Shown here: positions 21,011-32,136 of the stretch, in pieces
Layout: each line of letters starts with the position of its first letter
How positions within the stretch are numbered: the first letter of the stretch is position 1
Source of the DNA: Litsea cubeba
Taxonomy: Eukaryota; Streptophyta; Magnoliopsida; Laurales; Lauraceae
Direction of reading: 5' to 3'
Assembly: GCA_012931725.1 (NCBI GenBank)
Contig: CM022949.1
Coordinates: 49,886,993 to 49,950,992, forward strand
DNA length: 64,000 nt
Made by a program: the position numbers and the translations under genes
The notes under the pieces: generated by a model
Databases searched by the model: none
The model's input: the letters and a program-made list of their open reading frames with translations, nothing else
What the model was told of the DNA's origin: nothing

Positions 21011-22428
21011 TCGGGAGAATGGACGGCATTTCCCGAAAGATTGGAGATGAACCGTCTGATGTAGGCTAATCTCCCTTGAAGCCCTTTGAGTTCTCTCAAG
21101 GTTGTTGGAGAGGGCATTTCTAGAATGGCTTTGACTTTTATGGGGTCAAGCTCTATTCCAGCTTTCCGAACTAAAAATCCGAGGAACTTACCTGACGAGA
21201 CGCCGAAAAAGCATTTCAATGGGTTCATTCGCAGTTTGTGTTTGCGAAGCCGGAGGAAGACTTCTCGAAGGTTTTCGAGATGATCTTCTTTTCTTTTGCT
21301 TTTGACGGCGAGGTCATCAACGTAACATTCAACCGTCTTGTGCTGCATATCTTGGAATATTTTCATCATAGCCCTCTGATATGTGGCACCAGCATTTTTC
21401 AGACCAAATGGCATGACAGTGTAACAATACACGCCAAATGGGGTTCGAAAGGATGTATGTTTTTCATCCTCAGGATGCATCTTTATCTGATTGTAGCCAG
21501 AGAAACCATCCATGAATGTCATTCGCTCGAATCCACAGGTATTATCAATCATTACCTCTGGTATGGGGAGCGGAAATTCATCTTTTGGGCATGCGCCATT
21601 CAGGTCTCTATAATCAATACAGACCCTGATCTGCCCATTTTTCTTTGTCACGGGGACAATGTTGGCCAACCATTCAGGATGTTGTTCCTCACGGATGAAG
21701 CCGACGCTTTTGAGTTTTTGAACTTCTTGTTCAATTTTATCCATCACATCTGGACGGAATCTTCTTTGGCCTTGCTTGACAGGCTTGATGTCTTCTTGAA
21801 GATTGAGTTTGTGAACTGCTATTTTGGGGTCTAAGCCTGGCATTTCAGCGTAAGACCATGCAAAGCAATCAACGAACTCACGAAGAAAGGTGATATACTC
21901 GGGTAACTCGTCATCCTTTATATTCTTGCTTATGAATACAGGACGTGGGTTATCTGGTGTTCCCAAGTCTATCTTTTGAACAGGATCTTCTGTTGGAAGG
22001 TTCGAAGGTGGTTCCTCCACAATATTTTCGGAGGCTTCCAGCTCAACGAAACCTTCTGGGGTTTCAAGGGCATTTCCAGACCAAGGTTTTGTTCCTTTCC
22101 ACGGGTCTTCTTGATCGGTAATTTTCCCAAGGCTTGCTATGAGATGATCCCAATCGCCTGTTGAAACCGAGTCGAAGTAGGCTACTTCTTTTGGAGATGA
22201 GGGTTCTTCTGGGTCAGAAGTCCACACGTCTGTGCCATCGGACAACTCCTCTTCATTTTCGGAGAAATCGTGCCAATTGGATGAGCTTCCTGGATCTTTG
22301 TCAGGTGACTCATCAAAGAGATATCCAGGGAGATCGATGTCTTCATGGATTTGTGATGTTGAGGCTTGGTCAGTATATTGACTTTTAAGCCTTTGTGTCA
22401 ACTGTATCAAGGGAAGTGTCAGGATCAT
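21007..22428 (-). pseudogene. Tat reverse transcriptase
   Basis: 473 codons. An acidic N-terminal linker (about 1-150) is followed by the RT domain: VFISKNIKDDELPEYI, CFAWSYAEMPGLDP, VTKKNGQIRVCIDYRDLN, FMDGFSGYNQIKMHPEDE, FGLKNAGATYQRAM and the catalytic CYVDDLAVKSK near residue 370, then LGFLVRKAGIE and LKGLQGRLAYIRRFISN. The wording is typical of Tat RTs. The frame runs out at GNAVHSPD; one base of shift there restores the RNase H frame, so pol is interrupted in this copy. The true start is unclear because the region should be part of a gag-pol polyprotein. Confidence 0.92.
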
Positions 22429-23616
22429 ACCCTAACCCGTGTGAAGACTTTTCTACATAGTCGTAGAGTCTCCAATCTTCCAGCTGGCTTTTGGTCAAGA
22501 CGGGCCCTAATGGCGTGAGAATACCGCGTCCTTCTCCCAAACCGACTGGGTTTTGAGCGTCATAGCCCATTTTCTTCATAATAGCTTGTGCCACAGAACT
22601 GTATAAGGATAGTTGAGGCGTACCTTTATTTTGGAAAGGTTCAAGCATGGAATTTGATGAAGAAGCATCCGATCTATGGAAGAAGATCGGTTTTTCCTTT
22701 GCTGAAGTTGCTGGAACAACGAAGGAAGCTGACGTAGGATCTTCTATGTCAGAAGTTGTCTCCATTGGAGTAAGAGCAGGCTGAACTTGCTGAGTGTCAG
22801 CTTGGCTTGACGATGTGTCGTCTTCTGGCTCTGAATCCGAGTCCGTGTCTTGCATGATAGACACGAAAGAGACAACAAATTTGCCCCCAGGCTTTTGTTT
22901 TGCCTTCTTCACTTTAGTTGTGATGACCAAAGGCTTTGAAGATTTGAGGGAGATGATGAAGGGAGTTTGCAGTGCTCTCTTCAGATTTACCGGATGGTTT
23001 ATTTTCTTCCGGTGATTGTTGAGGAGCTTTGCCTTTATCTTTCTGGAGATTTTCGGCAAAGGATGCTGTGTGCTTCTCCTCTTCTTCTTTTTCACCTTCA
23101 TACATCTGTGAGTCTGCGAAGTGGATTTCTTTACCTTTGAAGGGTTTTCTGTCCGCAAAGACTCGATGTATCATGCCGTCGTCGCCAACAAACTTGATGC
23201 ATTGATGTAGAGTTGAAGGGACAACACCATTCTCGTGGATCCAAGGGCGTCCGAGAAGGATGTTGTAGCATGAAGGGGTCTTTATTGCATACACTGTGAC
23301 CTCAGAGATAAGATCACCGATCTGCAACTTGAACCTGATTTTGCCGGATAGGCCTTTGAGTACTCCCATCGTATCCAAAGATAGATACAGATGTGTGGCT
23401 CAGTTTGCTGGGTGGGATGCCCAACTCTTCAAGAGCCGATGTGGAGATGAGGTTGAGTGCAGAACCTGGGTCGATCTGAACTCTATGCATAGGCATTTCC
23501 TTGATATACCCTGTGAAGTACAGGGGTCGGTTATGCCTGGTTTCGCCAAGTAGGAGGTCAGTCCTTTGTGAAGGCGATGGTTGCACTGGCTGCTTTTTTA
23601 ATCGAGAGGCATTCAA
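22385..23616 (-). pseudogene. Tat aspartic protease and G-patch region (frameshifted)
   Basis: 23314-23616 holds the protease active site, VQIDPGSALNLIS; DPGS at the catalytic Asp is usual in Tat/Ogre-type proteases. After a frameshift near 23370 the protease C-terminus is read at 22914-23378 (YNILLGRPWIHENGVVPSTL). A third frame, 22385-23158, continues with a basic and then acidic linker. At about 22508-22586 it has a G-patch-like segment, IMKKMGYDAQNPVGLGEG, a glycine-rich RNA-binding motif found after the protease in several retroelements. Two frame changes within 1.2 kb show decay or sequence error. Confidence 0.85.
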
Positions 23617-23627
23617 TGCATGATCCC

Positions 23628-24992
23628 TCAGGTTTTCTTCTTTTCTCCCTTTGAGGAGGCTTCTGAGTTTTTGACCCGGTAATCCATTTCAATTTGGAGG
23701 ACTTGCGGGGCATATTTGTCGACATCCTCATTCAGCCTTTGTAATTCCGAGATGAGATTATTACGAGTGTGCGGAGACATTCGCAACAAATCTAGGATGT
23801 GCAGACGTGCAGGTATGTGCTTGAAGTGTTCAATCAAGTCATACTTGAAAGCCTCCTTAGGGCCTGCATGTTCATCATTGTTGCCACTAGGGGCGCTTAC
23901 AACATCTTTTCCCGAAGGATTTACATATGTAAAGGAAGATTGGTTGTAATTTTTGTGGTAGTCCCGGCCAGAGCGGGTGCCTCTACCAACTTCGAGAGCT
24001 TCTTGAGAAGGGTCTTCGTTTGGAAGATTGTCTTCAGGATCAAGAGGCTGTCGTTTTTCATTTGCTGAGGATGCATCAGCAGCAGAGTTACCATCCTCAG
24101 TGATTGTGTTGCATGGAGCATTTTCCGGGAACAAGTCCTGAACAGCATCCAGCAATCTTTCTCCTTCGTTGACTAATTCATCGTCCCAAGCATCAATGGC
24201 TGGGAATTCTTCAGTCAGGAAGGGTGTGAACTTTGAAGTCACAGTCTCAGGAGAAGAAACCTGAGAGGGTGTCATCTCAGTGAAAGTCACGTGAGACGAG
24301 GTGGCTCCAGAAGATATATTGCTAGGCGTCGCCGGAGTGTAAGTGCTCTCATCAGACGATGCTTCGGAAGAGCTATAATCCCGAATTATCACATTACAGG
24401 AAGCTCTGACGGGAGACGTTGCCTGATCGGAGTCAGACTCATCCTCGGATGTGAGAGGATCGTCTATCCAGCAATTTTCTCCATTTTCAGGAGTTAAGGG
24501 AGGATGTACCTGGTGGTCTTCAGGGACTTCAGGCTCTGGATTGCGAGGAGGCTCGTTGACGCGTTCTTGCTCTTGTTCTAGAGCGAGTCGCTGCAAGATC
24601 CTTGCATATTCTTCAAGATCAGGTATGGGAGCCGGATCTTCTTCTTCATCATCTCTTTGTGGCTCAACATTGTTGATTTCCACTGGAGTAATGAGAGGTG
24701 CTGGTTCAGCAGCATTTTCTTGTACAGCTTCTTGGTCTTCTTCATCATCAGACCAGGATCCTTGTGGCTGTAGGGGGTTATACCAGATTACTGGCATAAG
24801 ATGAGACTCAGGAACCCATTCTTCATCGGAGAGATATTCTCCTGTTTCAAGGGATTCCTCCCACTCATCTGTGTAGTTGGATTCGAATCCATCATCGGTG
24901 TCGCTGGACTCGTATCCATCAATGGAGAATCCAACTACCGAATTGCAAGAGTATGATGCCTCCTGCATGGCTTCTTTGAATTGAGGTGGCAT
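23628..24992 (-). CDS. acidic linker region of Tat gag-pol, function unknown
   Basis: 454 codons, strongly acidic, with no recognised domain. It contains runs such as DTDDGFESNYTDEWEES and many S/T-E/D patches. It ends with a helical, more ordered part, RMSPHTRNNLISELQRLNEDVD. It lies between gag and protease, where Tat elements have a long variable linker. Between it and gag, about 200 bp are still readable in the gag frame after a TAG (KIKPTAQQRRQARKHL), so gag and this part were probably one polyprotein. Confidence 0.65.
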   Translation of the reverse strand: MPPQFKEAMQEASYSCNSVVGFSIDGYESSDTDDGFESNYTDEWEESLETGEYLSDEEWVPESHLMPVIWYNPLQPQGSWSDDEEDQEAVQENAAEPAPLITPVEINNVEPQRDDEEEDPAPIPDLEEYARILQRLALEQEQERVNEPPRNPEPEVPEDHQVHPPLTPENGENCWIDDPLTSEDESDSDQATSPVRASCNVIIRDYSSSEASSDESTYTPATPSNISSGATSSHVTFTEMTPSQVSSPETVTSKFTPFLTEEFPAIDAWDDELVNEGERLLDAVQDLFPENAPCNTITEDGNSAADASSANEKRQPLDPEDNLPNEDPSQEALEVGRGTRSGRDYHKNYNQSSFTYVNPSGKDVVSAPSGNNDEHAGPKEAFKYDLIEHFKHIPARLHILDLLRMSPHTRNNLISELQRLNEDVDKYAPQVLQIEMDYRVKNSEASSKGEKKKT

Positions 24993-25195
24993 GAAATCAC
25001 TGAGAGTGAATTTCCTTACCCCCTTTGAAGTCTCTGGAAGGGATGTTTTTGTTACCTCCAGTGAAGCGGTAGAGGAAGCCTCTGCCTTTTCTTGACCTCT
25101 AGTTTTGGCTGGGTCTTCTCTTGCCGTTTGAGCTTGAGGAGATGTTTCCTAGCCTGCCTTCGCTGTTGAGCTGTAGGCTTTATTTTCACGACCTC

Positions 25196-26827
25196 CTAAT
25201 TTTCATCTTCCAGGAGATCGGGATGTACCCATATCGGTTGTCCGTCTGGTGTCGGGTAAGGAACCAGTTCCTCGGACGCTTCGATTGAGTTTATCACCTT
25301 GAAGGAAGTAGTGATCTTCTTCTTCGGTGATCTTGATGTTTGTCCACATGTAACCATGTTGACGGAGGCAGACCCATAGTTTTTGTCAAAGGTGATGACT
25401 CCGTTTTTCCACATCTCATTTATTTTCTCTCTCACAACGAAGCATTGATTGAGAGGATGCGAGATCATCTGGTGGTATGGACAGTACCGAGGATCGTTGG
25501 TTTTGCCAACATCACCCGGTCTTTTTGGTTCAGGCAAGGTGAGCTTGCCGTTTGCCACAAGAGCCCCGAAGATTTCATCAACATCTTCATCAAACGGGTA
25601 TTTCTTCTCTACTCGTTCTTTGAAGGCATCAGAGAGTTCAGGTTTCTTACCAACAGCTTTGTTTTCAGCTTTCTTTGGTGGCTGAGGAGCTGACTTGGTC
25701 TGCACATTGAGGACCTCTTTCTTCTTTGGTTTTGAGGTTGTAATGGCGGTTGGCTCTTTTCTTGATGATTTCTGACTGTTGAGGTCCTTAATCACCGTTT
25801 CAGCTTCCATGGAAGCTTCTAGGAGTTCTCCCAGGTTTTTTGATTTGTTGCCGATGATCATGGAGCGGATTCTGGCTCTCATGTTGTTTCGGCAGATGTC
25901 GACTAGCGACGCTTGTGGCAATACATCAGAGCATTTGTATGCCATTGCTTTCCACTTGTGAATGAAGTCATATGTTGATTCATTCTCCCCCTGTTTTAGG
26001 CTGCACAGCTGAGCCATAGTAGCGGGGTGATCCTCACCTTTGAAGTGAGTCAGGAAGCGTGTCTCTAACATGGCCCAGTTTTGGATTGAGTCCTCCGGCA
26101 GAGTGGAGTACCAATCGAAGGCCGTACCTTTTAGGGTACTTGCAAAGAGGCGGATCTTGAGTGCATCTTGATCCGCGATAGCTCCCGTCAGGATCTTGAA
26201 GTGGATGACGTGCTGTCTGGCTGATCCTTTCCCCGTATATGTTTGGAGAGTAGGATGCTTGAATTTGGTGGGGAACGGGACCGAGTCCATCCATAAGGGA
26301 TATGGTGGCTTGATCCCATGCTCCTTGAGTATATCCTCTTCTTTTGCTTTGGCGAGGATACCGTCTACGTCCTTTTTGGTAAGGGCGCGTGACTCATTTT
26401 CTTCTCTATTTACCTCGTCGTCTTGATGATTCGGAGGAGGTTCATTGTTCGCCTGATTTTGGAAGGCGAGGAGAAGGTTTTCCATCAGAGTTTCAATCCT
26501 CTGCTGGCCCTGTTCCAACTGCTGGATGCGGGTGATCGCATCTTCTGGAGGTGGATTGCGGGGTGGTGGCTCAGAATTTGTAGCCAAGACATTCATCCTT
26601 CGTGATTCGAACGAAGAAACTGTCCTGGTGACTGAGCTGGGGCTCATTCTTTTTGAAGAGGAGCTTGAGGAAGGATCACTCTGCTGTCCTTTGCTTGAAG
26701 GAGCAGGGGATTCTTCTGAATGTCTTCTTGTCCTTGAGACGCTGCTGGTCATTGGACGTCGGACATGGATTTTTGTTGCTGATTTTTTGCGCCTTCTGGT
26801 TTTTTCCAACCATATGGACGGCAGCAA
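25196..26827 (-). pseudogene. Tat gag
   Basis: 543 codons. The N-terminal part is serine- and arginine-rich and then coiled (IQQLEQGQQRIETLMENLL). Residues about 190-310 are the retrotransposon gag capsid domain: FKILTGAIADQDALKIRLF, FDWYSTLPEDSIQNWAMLE, RFLTHFKG and LKQGENESTYDFIHKWK. Near residue 450 a zinc-knuckle-like CPYHQMISHPLNQC (CX2HX4HX4C) is present, the variant usual in Tat gags. The first ATG at 26827 may not be the true start; the preceding basic frame overlaps out of phase. Confidence 0.9.
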
Positions 26828-27707
26828 CTTGGTTGGGTCTTTCTTTTTCGACCCATTTGGGAGAGACTTGAAGTGTGGGAGGCTGGGTCCTTTGCTTCTC
26901 TAGTCTCTTTTGTCGGTACGACGCGCGGCGGCGTATACGACGAGCAATTTGAGCTTCGGTCAGCTCTGACTGGGCTTTGACGATGAAGGATGTGCTCCCT
27001 CGGGCGCAGCAGCCGAGCCTGTCTTCTTTGTAGCTGGGCAAGGACAGGATGCGAACCCTATCCTTCGCCTGTTGCAGCGAAGCTTTGAATTTTTGAAGTT
27101 CGGCCCCTGTAGAGATGAAGGGTCGAACTGCAGGTTTGTAGGCCTTAGCAGGTGCTTGTAGAGGCCTTGTGATGCATGACTTGATTTTGGGCTTGTAGGA
27201 ACAAGCCGGCTCATGCTGGGATGACTTGCAAGTCGAGTTGGAGATGGGTCTCTCCTCTTTCATGTAGGCAAGAGGATAGAACTGGTTCTCCTTGAGTGGG
27301 GCCAGGAATGCTGGCTTAGTGGATGTCTGGGACCTTCTCTGTTTTGGTGAAGGTCTTGGGGACCAAGTCTTGGGGTAGACCTGGTTGTTTGCAGGTTGAG
27401 GCTTCGTGGGGCTGCCACGGGCTTCAGGCCTTCTGGTGCTCGCCTTTGGTGTCACGGTAGTGACACGTTGAGAGGCGAGTTTCTGCTTCTTGGAGGGAGC
27501 AGTTTGTTCCTCAGGAAGTGGGAATGGTCCCAGCGTCCCAAAGACGATAGTCCGGGGAGTCGAGGTCGACCCGGAGTTCAGAGAGTTGCCGAGGGAGTTG
27601 ACACTTCGGCAGCTGATGGGGCGCTTGTAGGTGCGCGTGGTTTGCTTCTGTTGAAGCATGAGTTGGTGCTTGTTTTCGTCGAAAGTAATGGTTAGTGAAG
27701 CTGCCAT
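26676..27707 (-). CDS. basic ORF upstream of Tat gag, function unknown
   Basis: About 343 codons from the likely start MAASLTITFDENKHQLM (an earlier ATG at 27746 is possible). It is rich in K, R, P, S and T, with a short helical basic block (AQIARRIRRRASYRQKRLEKQ) near the C-terminus. It overlaps the start of gag by 150 bp in another frame. It may be an Ogre-style extra ORF1 or, more simply, the true N-terminus of gag split off by one frameshift. The basic block and KNQKAQKISNK continue logically into the SR-rich start of gag, which favours the second view. Confidence 0.55.
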   Translation of the reverse strand: MAASLTITFDENKHQLMLQQKQTTRTYKRPISCRSVNSLGNSLNSGSTSTPRTIVFGTLGPFPLPEEQTAPSKKQKLASQRVTTVTPKASTRRPEARGSPTKPQPANNQVYPKTWSPRPSPKQRRSQTSTKPAFLAPLKENQFYPLAYMKEERPISNSTCKSSQHEPACSYKPKIKSCITRPLQAPAKAYKPAVRPFISTGAELQKFKASLQQAKDRVRILSLPSYKEDRLGCCARGSTSFIVKAQSELTEAQIARRIRRRASYRQKRLEKQRTQPPTLQVSPKWVEKERPNQVAAVHMVGKNQKAQKISNKNPCPTSNDQQRLKDKKTFRRIPCSFKQRTAE

Positions 27708-28117
27708 TGTTAGTTTCGAAAATTTCTGAAACAAGACCACATCCATTAGTAATCACAAGAATATAATGATCATAAATGGGAAGTTCTATGGTTTCGTCTT
27801 TTCAAATTGCTCGAGGTAGATGACCCAGGCAATATGAGGAAGGCAAAATGCCATAGAAGGTACAATTGTTCTGATCGCAGGTATGGTAAGCCCGGAATGG
27901 GCATCCCAGTGACTGCTAGAAGCAATTGTGAACTTAAATTCGACTTATCGAGAAGCAGAGCTTGCTCGAGGTAAGAAGAATATAAAGTTGGAGTTACAGA
28001 TGTGCCGGTCGCAATACAGTAGACCCTGAAAGGGCGTACTAGTACCGCTAGACACAAATGTTTTGAGACCGCATCCATGAGATGAGATTCTCTGTTTTGA
28101 AAGGTCAAGATTGGATT

Positions 28118-29215
28118 CATCAAAGAGAGCAGATGGTATTCCGATCTGAACACGGGCTCAGCGATTTCCGCGAGCGCCAGTGCTCAGAAAGAAATGAACC
28201 ATAATTTCTCGGATCTGAATCTAAAGATGACGAGTTTTTTTTTTTTTGAAAAGTCAATATCGGGTTCATCAAAGAGAGCAAAAGGCATTCCATCTGAACA
28301 CGGTCTCAACGATTTCCGTGAGCGCCAGTGCTCAGAAAGGAGAAGACCAAGATTTCTCCAATCTAAACCCAAAATGACGGAAGTTTTTTTTTTTATTTTG
28401 AAGATTTTGAAGATTTTTATTTTTTTTTTAAAAAATCTTTTTTTTATTTTTTTATTTTCTATTATTTTTTATTATTTTTTTAAGATTTTTTTTTGAAACA
28501 AAATTTTATTTTTTATTTTTTTATTTTAAAATTTTATTTTTTTTTTAAAAAAATTTATTATTTTTTTTATTTTAAAAGACGAGAGAGTACAACATAGGCC
28601 TCCTAACCCTGTCTTATGAAATCTTGATTGATAGAATTTGCCCCCAGGTAAGGGTAGGATTACTTAATGAACCCGTTTGGAGGACCCGTGCCTAGAACAG
28701 TCAAGCTGTCTCCACACTCTGGACAAGGCTTTTCTTTGAATCAACCATGATCAAAGAATACAGTTGGTTTAACCTTAGTGGTCTATGTCTTCTTTTGTTT
28801 TTATATATATATATATTTTTTTTTTAATGAACTCATCGAAGAGAAACAATGGCCCAATCCCCGATCCGAACACGGTCTCAACGATTTCCGTGAGCGCCAG
28901 TGCCCAGAAGGGAGAGGATCAAAGTTTCTCAATTTTGAATCCAAACTGAAAATTTGATTTTTTTTTTGTGTTTTTTTTTTTTTGAAAAGAGAAAGAGTGG
29001 AAATAAATTCAAAGAATTAGAAATTTCCAAACAAAAATCTCATTTCATTTTTTTTTTTTTAGATCTTTAATGAACTCATCGAAGAGAAACAATGGCCCAA
29101 TCCCCGATCCGAACACGGTCTCAACGATTTCCGTGAGCGCCAGTGCCCAGAAGGGAGAGGATCAAAGTTTCTCAATTTTGAATCCAAACTGAAAAATCTG
29201 ATTTTTTTTTTTTTT
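28118..29215 (-). repeat. leader tandem repeats
   Basis: Four diverged units carry GAACACGG...GATTTCCGTGAGCGCCAGTG (28140-28180, 28297-28335, 28866-28905 and 29108-29145). The last two are part of an almost exact 239-bp tandem duplication (from about 28829 and 29068). Long homopolymer and A/T tracts separate them. The array is between the primer site and the first ORF, that is, the leader of the element's transcript. Confidence 0.88.
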
Positions 29216-29436
29216 AAAAATTTTTTTTTTTTGAAAAGAGAAAGAGTGGAAATAAATTCAAAGAATTAGGAAATTTCCAAACAAAAATCTCATCTCATTT
29301 TTTTTAGATGCGGAATTCCAACATAGGCCACCAATTATAAAGTAGCCAAGGAATCGAGAAAAGAAATATAAGCATAGAGCAAAATATATGATATGCAAAT
29401 ATTTCATTTCTAGCATCGTGTTCTCAAATAAACGGG

Positions 29437-29454
29437 TCCCACCGGGTGATGCCA
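29437..29454 (-). other. Tat primer binding site
   Basis: On the minus strand TGGCATCACCCGGTGGGA starts three bases after the LTR end. Its complement ends in CCA, as a tRNA 3' end must, and the form resembles the TGGCGnC...GTGGGA sites of other Tat elements. I cannot name the tRNA from memory. Confidence 0.75.
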
Positions 29455-29457
29455 GCT

Positions 29458-31782
29458 TGATGGACCGCGCCCCGGATGCTCGGGTTCCTACCGAGGTCGG
29501 CGGACGTGGGAGTCCGTTTGGTTCCGACCCTTTCGTAACCGGGGGGCAAGGGGCGTGCATCAACATTTCTTTTTTTGTGGGTGTGCCAGATTTTCTATTT
29601 TTACTTGGAATTGCAAGTGGTGATCCGGAGATCAACCTTCGCAAGTAAAAAGGAAATCAACTTCTTTCAAGTTTTCCATTGCACATATATTTAAGAAAAG
29701 AGACATTTTCTTGATTTGCCGTGAAAGGCGATTTTTTTGGCATTTATAGCCGATTTTGGCGTTTATAGCCGATTTTTGGCGTTTATAGCCGATTTTGGCG
29801 TTTATAGCCGATTTACAATCCTTATCAACAATGAAAGACAAGAATTGTGATTTTTGTCTCTTTTGAAAAAAATACAAACTACAATGAAAAGCAAGAAAAG
29901 GAGGATCTAACTTCTCAGGAGATTGTGGGGGACCCGTTTAGATTGACGGTCGCAAGCCATATGTGGGCTTCGCCATCATCCATGCAGATGAGAACAGAGG
30001 ATGCTATTGATTCGCTTGGCTTGGCTATAACCTCAGGTTTTTTAGAAGGACAAAGACCAAAAGGAGGTCCTATATCCAATTATAAAAGCCGAGTAGACGG
30101 GCTGAAAAGCCACATCTAAGCCATTGGAGGCAGGAGGAGAAGGCAAGGACCTTGGGGGGGGGTACCCCCCAAGGGACTTTTGTCACCTTGTTGCGGTGGC
30201 CGGTGTAGAACTTCCGCAGAGTTTTTCTCTCTTTTCCTTCTCTGGATTTCTGTCTGTGTGCTTGTGCTTTTTCTCTGATGTTTCTGATTTCTGTGATTTT
30301 TTCTTCTTGGAGAGCCCTCCTAGTTATGGCTTTTAGGTAGCCTTTTAGGATGGGTTTATTGGGCTTTATTGTCATTAAGCCGCATAATGGGAGGAGTTAC
30401 AAAATTGAATTGTTTTATTTTGTAACGCCTTTTTCTTGGCTTCTGATTGGCCGGAGGAGATTGAGGGCATTTAATCGCCTTTAATCGCCATGATGGGAGG
30501 AGTTTCATGGGTTAAATGCCATGAATCTCTTGACTTGTAACTCCCGAATGCTTGCTTCTGATTGGGCCGTCCAAAGAAATGGATTAATGACTGTAATAAA
30601 GCTAGTCAATTAATCGCATTAAGTGGTCGCCGAGCAGCTGAAGAGTCGCGGGCCGTGCCACGTCTTTTGGATTCTTCTGTTGATGATCATCGATGGATCT
30701 TCATGTAGATCGACATCAGATGATCATGTAATTTCAGGTGTTTGTTGCCAACAGCGGGTCGGTGCCATCTGTCCTGTCGATTTCTCGATCGGTCGGTAGA
30801 AAGCAACACTTTTTTTGGTTGACCAGGGTGGCGATCAATATTGTTTTCGATACTCTTGATGATTGACCCGTGTTTTGGACGGATGTCAGAGGACTTGGTG
30901 TCTCAAAAGCATGAATTTTGGAAAGTACCAGAGGCTGGGCTCTTCGAATCGCGAAAAAACGGCGAAAACCGGGGTTTCCGGGGCTTTCCCGGCGACCCCG
31001 GGTTCCAAGGTCGCCGGCGACCCTGGCCCAGGGTCGCAGGGGTCTGCGACCCTGGGGGGGTTTTCCCCCTTTCGTGTCCCGTTTTGCGTCCGTTTTTGCT
31101 GTTTTTCGATTCTTTTTTCTTCTGTACTTTTCCTTGACATTTTGACCATTTATTGGCCTAATTTCTTTGTAGGAAACCTGATGAGAATCCTTGCATTTTA
31201 TTTTGCAAAGTTTCCAATTTCCTGAGAAAGCCGAAGACTTTGTCGCGCAGAGCTGCCGATTTTCCGTCAGAAGCTGAAACTGGGTCAAACGATGTCGGAA
31301 TGACCTGAAATTTGGTGTGAAGCCTCCTGAGCAATAAATAAGACCAACCATAGGCTTTTGTTTGAGTTTTGAAGCCGTTTGGGGTCCTATCACCTGTAGA
31401 CTTGCTTTTTGTCGCGATGAAGATGTCGCGGTTTGATGTGCGGTCAACCGATGTCCGATTGACTTGAAATTTGACAGGGAACCTATTGGAGTCATTTTAA
31501 GATGATCCATAGGCTCTGTCTTGGAAACCATGGTCCCGGAGAGCTTTGCCGCCGAGAGCTCCTTTTCAGCTGTCGGAGAAGCGAAGTTAGGCCAAATGAT
31601 TTTGAAATGGCCCGAAACTTCTTGTGTACTCCTCTTTTGGCTGTCTGGAAGAATCTTGCAGTTTTTGTTTGATTCTGACAAGATTTGATTTTTGGAAGCA
31701 GCATTGCCTATTTATGGCAGGTTGCGACTTCATGTAGCTCTTTGGATCTTGAAAAGGCAAAGTGACATTTTTGGTGTCAACA
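29458..31782 (-). repeat. Tat 5' LTR
   Basis: 2325 bp, TG...CA on the element strand. It has one copy of the GC palindrome unit and keeps the CTTGG...CCAAG palindrome (30152-30174). The TATA box present in the other two LTR copies is changed here (30319-30329), so this LTR has probably lost its promoter since insertion. Confidence 0.92.
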
Positions 31783-31825
31783 AAGGGGTTCAGAGGCGTC
31801 TTCCCCATGGTCTAAGAGGGGAGAT
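31783..31825 (+). other. copia 3' remnant with target duplication and polypurine tract
   Basis: 31783-31787 is the second copy of aaggg. The sequence AAGAGGGGAGAT (31814-31825) touches the copia 3' LTR and is its plus-strand primer. The stretch joins logically to the copia stop codon at 8745-8747. Confidence 0.9.
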
Positions 31826-32131
31826 TGTTGGGCTTAGTGGGTCCAGACCAAGTAGGTTCATGGTCATGGGTATTTTGGTAATTATACCGGGACTTTCTTA
31901 TTACTAAGATAGGGTTTCTTGGGGAATAAGAAGAGAACATTATATATCATGTAATGTGTACCCATGACACACAGACAGAAGAGTGAACCTAAAGGAGAGT
32001 CGAGTTTTCTTCCGGTGGACGTAGGCAAGATTGCCGAACCACGTAATTCTCTTGTGTGTGATTGATTTTCTTGTGTGATTGTTGTTCATTCGATCGCATT
32101 GATTCACGTTTCCGCATACACGCACACAGCA
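31826..32131 (+). repeat. copia 3' LTR (306 bp)
   Basis: Starts tgttgggctt and ends cacagca. It is followed by agtgg (32132-32136), matching the five bases before the 5' LTR. Confidence 0.92.
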
Positions 32132-32136
32132 AGTGG

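Larger units (their letters stand above)
8754..31782 (-). mobile_element. giant Ty3/gypsy Tat-lineage retrotransposon (23.0 kb)
   Basis: Two 2.3-kb LTRs in the same orientation bound the element, with a 5-bp target duplication (aaggg) inside the copia element. Primer site, purine tract and pol all show that it is on the minus strand. Order along the element: 5' LTR (29458-31782), primer site, repeat-rich leader, a basic ORF, gag, protease, G-patch, RT, RNase H, second (archaeal-type) RNase H, integrase, repeat-rich region, antisense plant-mobile-domain gene, purine tract, 3' LTR (8754-11081). The dual RNase H and the antisense gene between pol and the 3' LTR are known traits of the Tat lineage, and the size is in the range of Ogre-type members. 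Several pol junctions are frameshifted, so this copy is probably not autonomous. Confidence 0.93.
3509..32131 (+). mobile_element. Ty1/copia LTR retrotransposon, split by a nested Tat element
   Basis: The copia element occupies 3509-8753 and 31783-32131, about 5.6 kb once the nested 23-kb insertion is removed. It has matching LTRs (3509-3822 and 31826-32131), a tRNA-Met primer site at 3825, gag, protease, integrase, RT and RNase H in copia order, and a purine tract at 31814-31825. The bases outside both LTRs are agtgg (3504-3508 and 32132-32136), a 5-bp target duplication. One caution is that agtgg also follows the 5' LTR as part of the primer-site region. All coding parts carry stops or frameshifts, so the copy is dead. 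Domain wording in RT and RNase H is closest to Tork-type copia elements, which is an impression and not a tree. Confidence 0.92.

Noticed and set aside
8754..31782. Plus-strand orientation of the giant element, suggested by the plus-strand 728-codon frame
   Set aside because: Primer site at 29437-29454, purine tract at 11082-11097 and the whole pol are on the minus strand; the plus-strand frame is the antisense gene.
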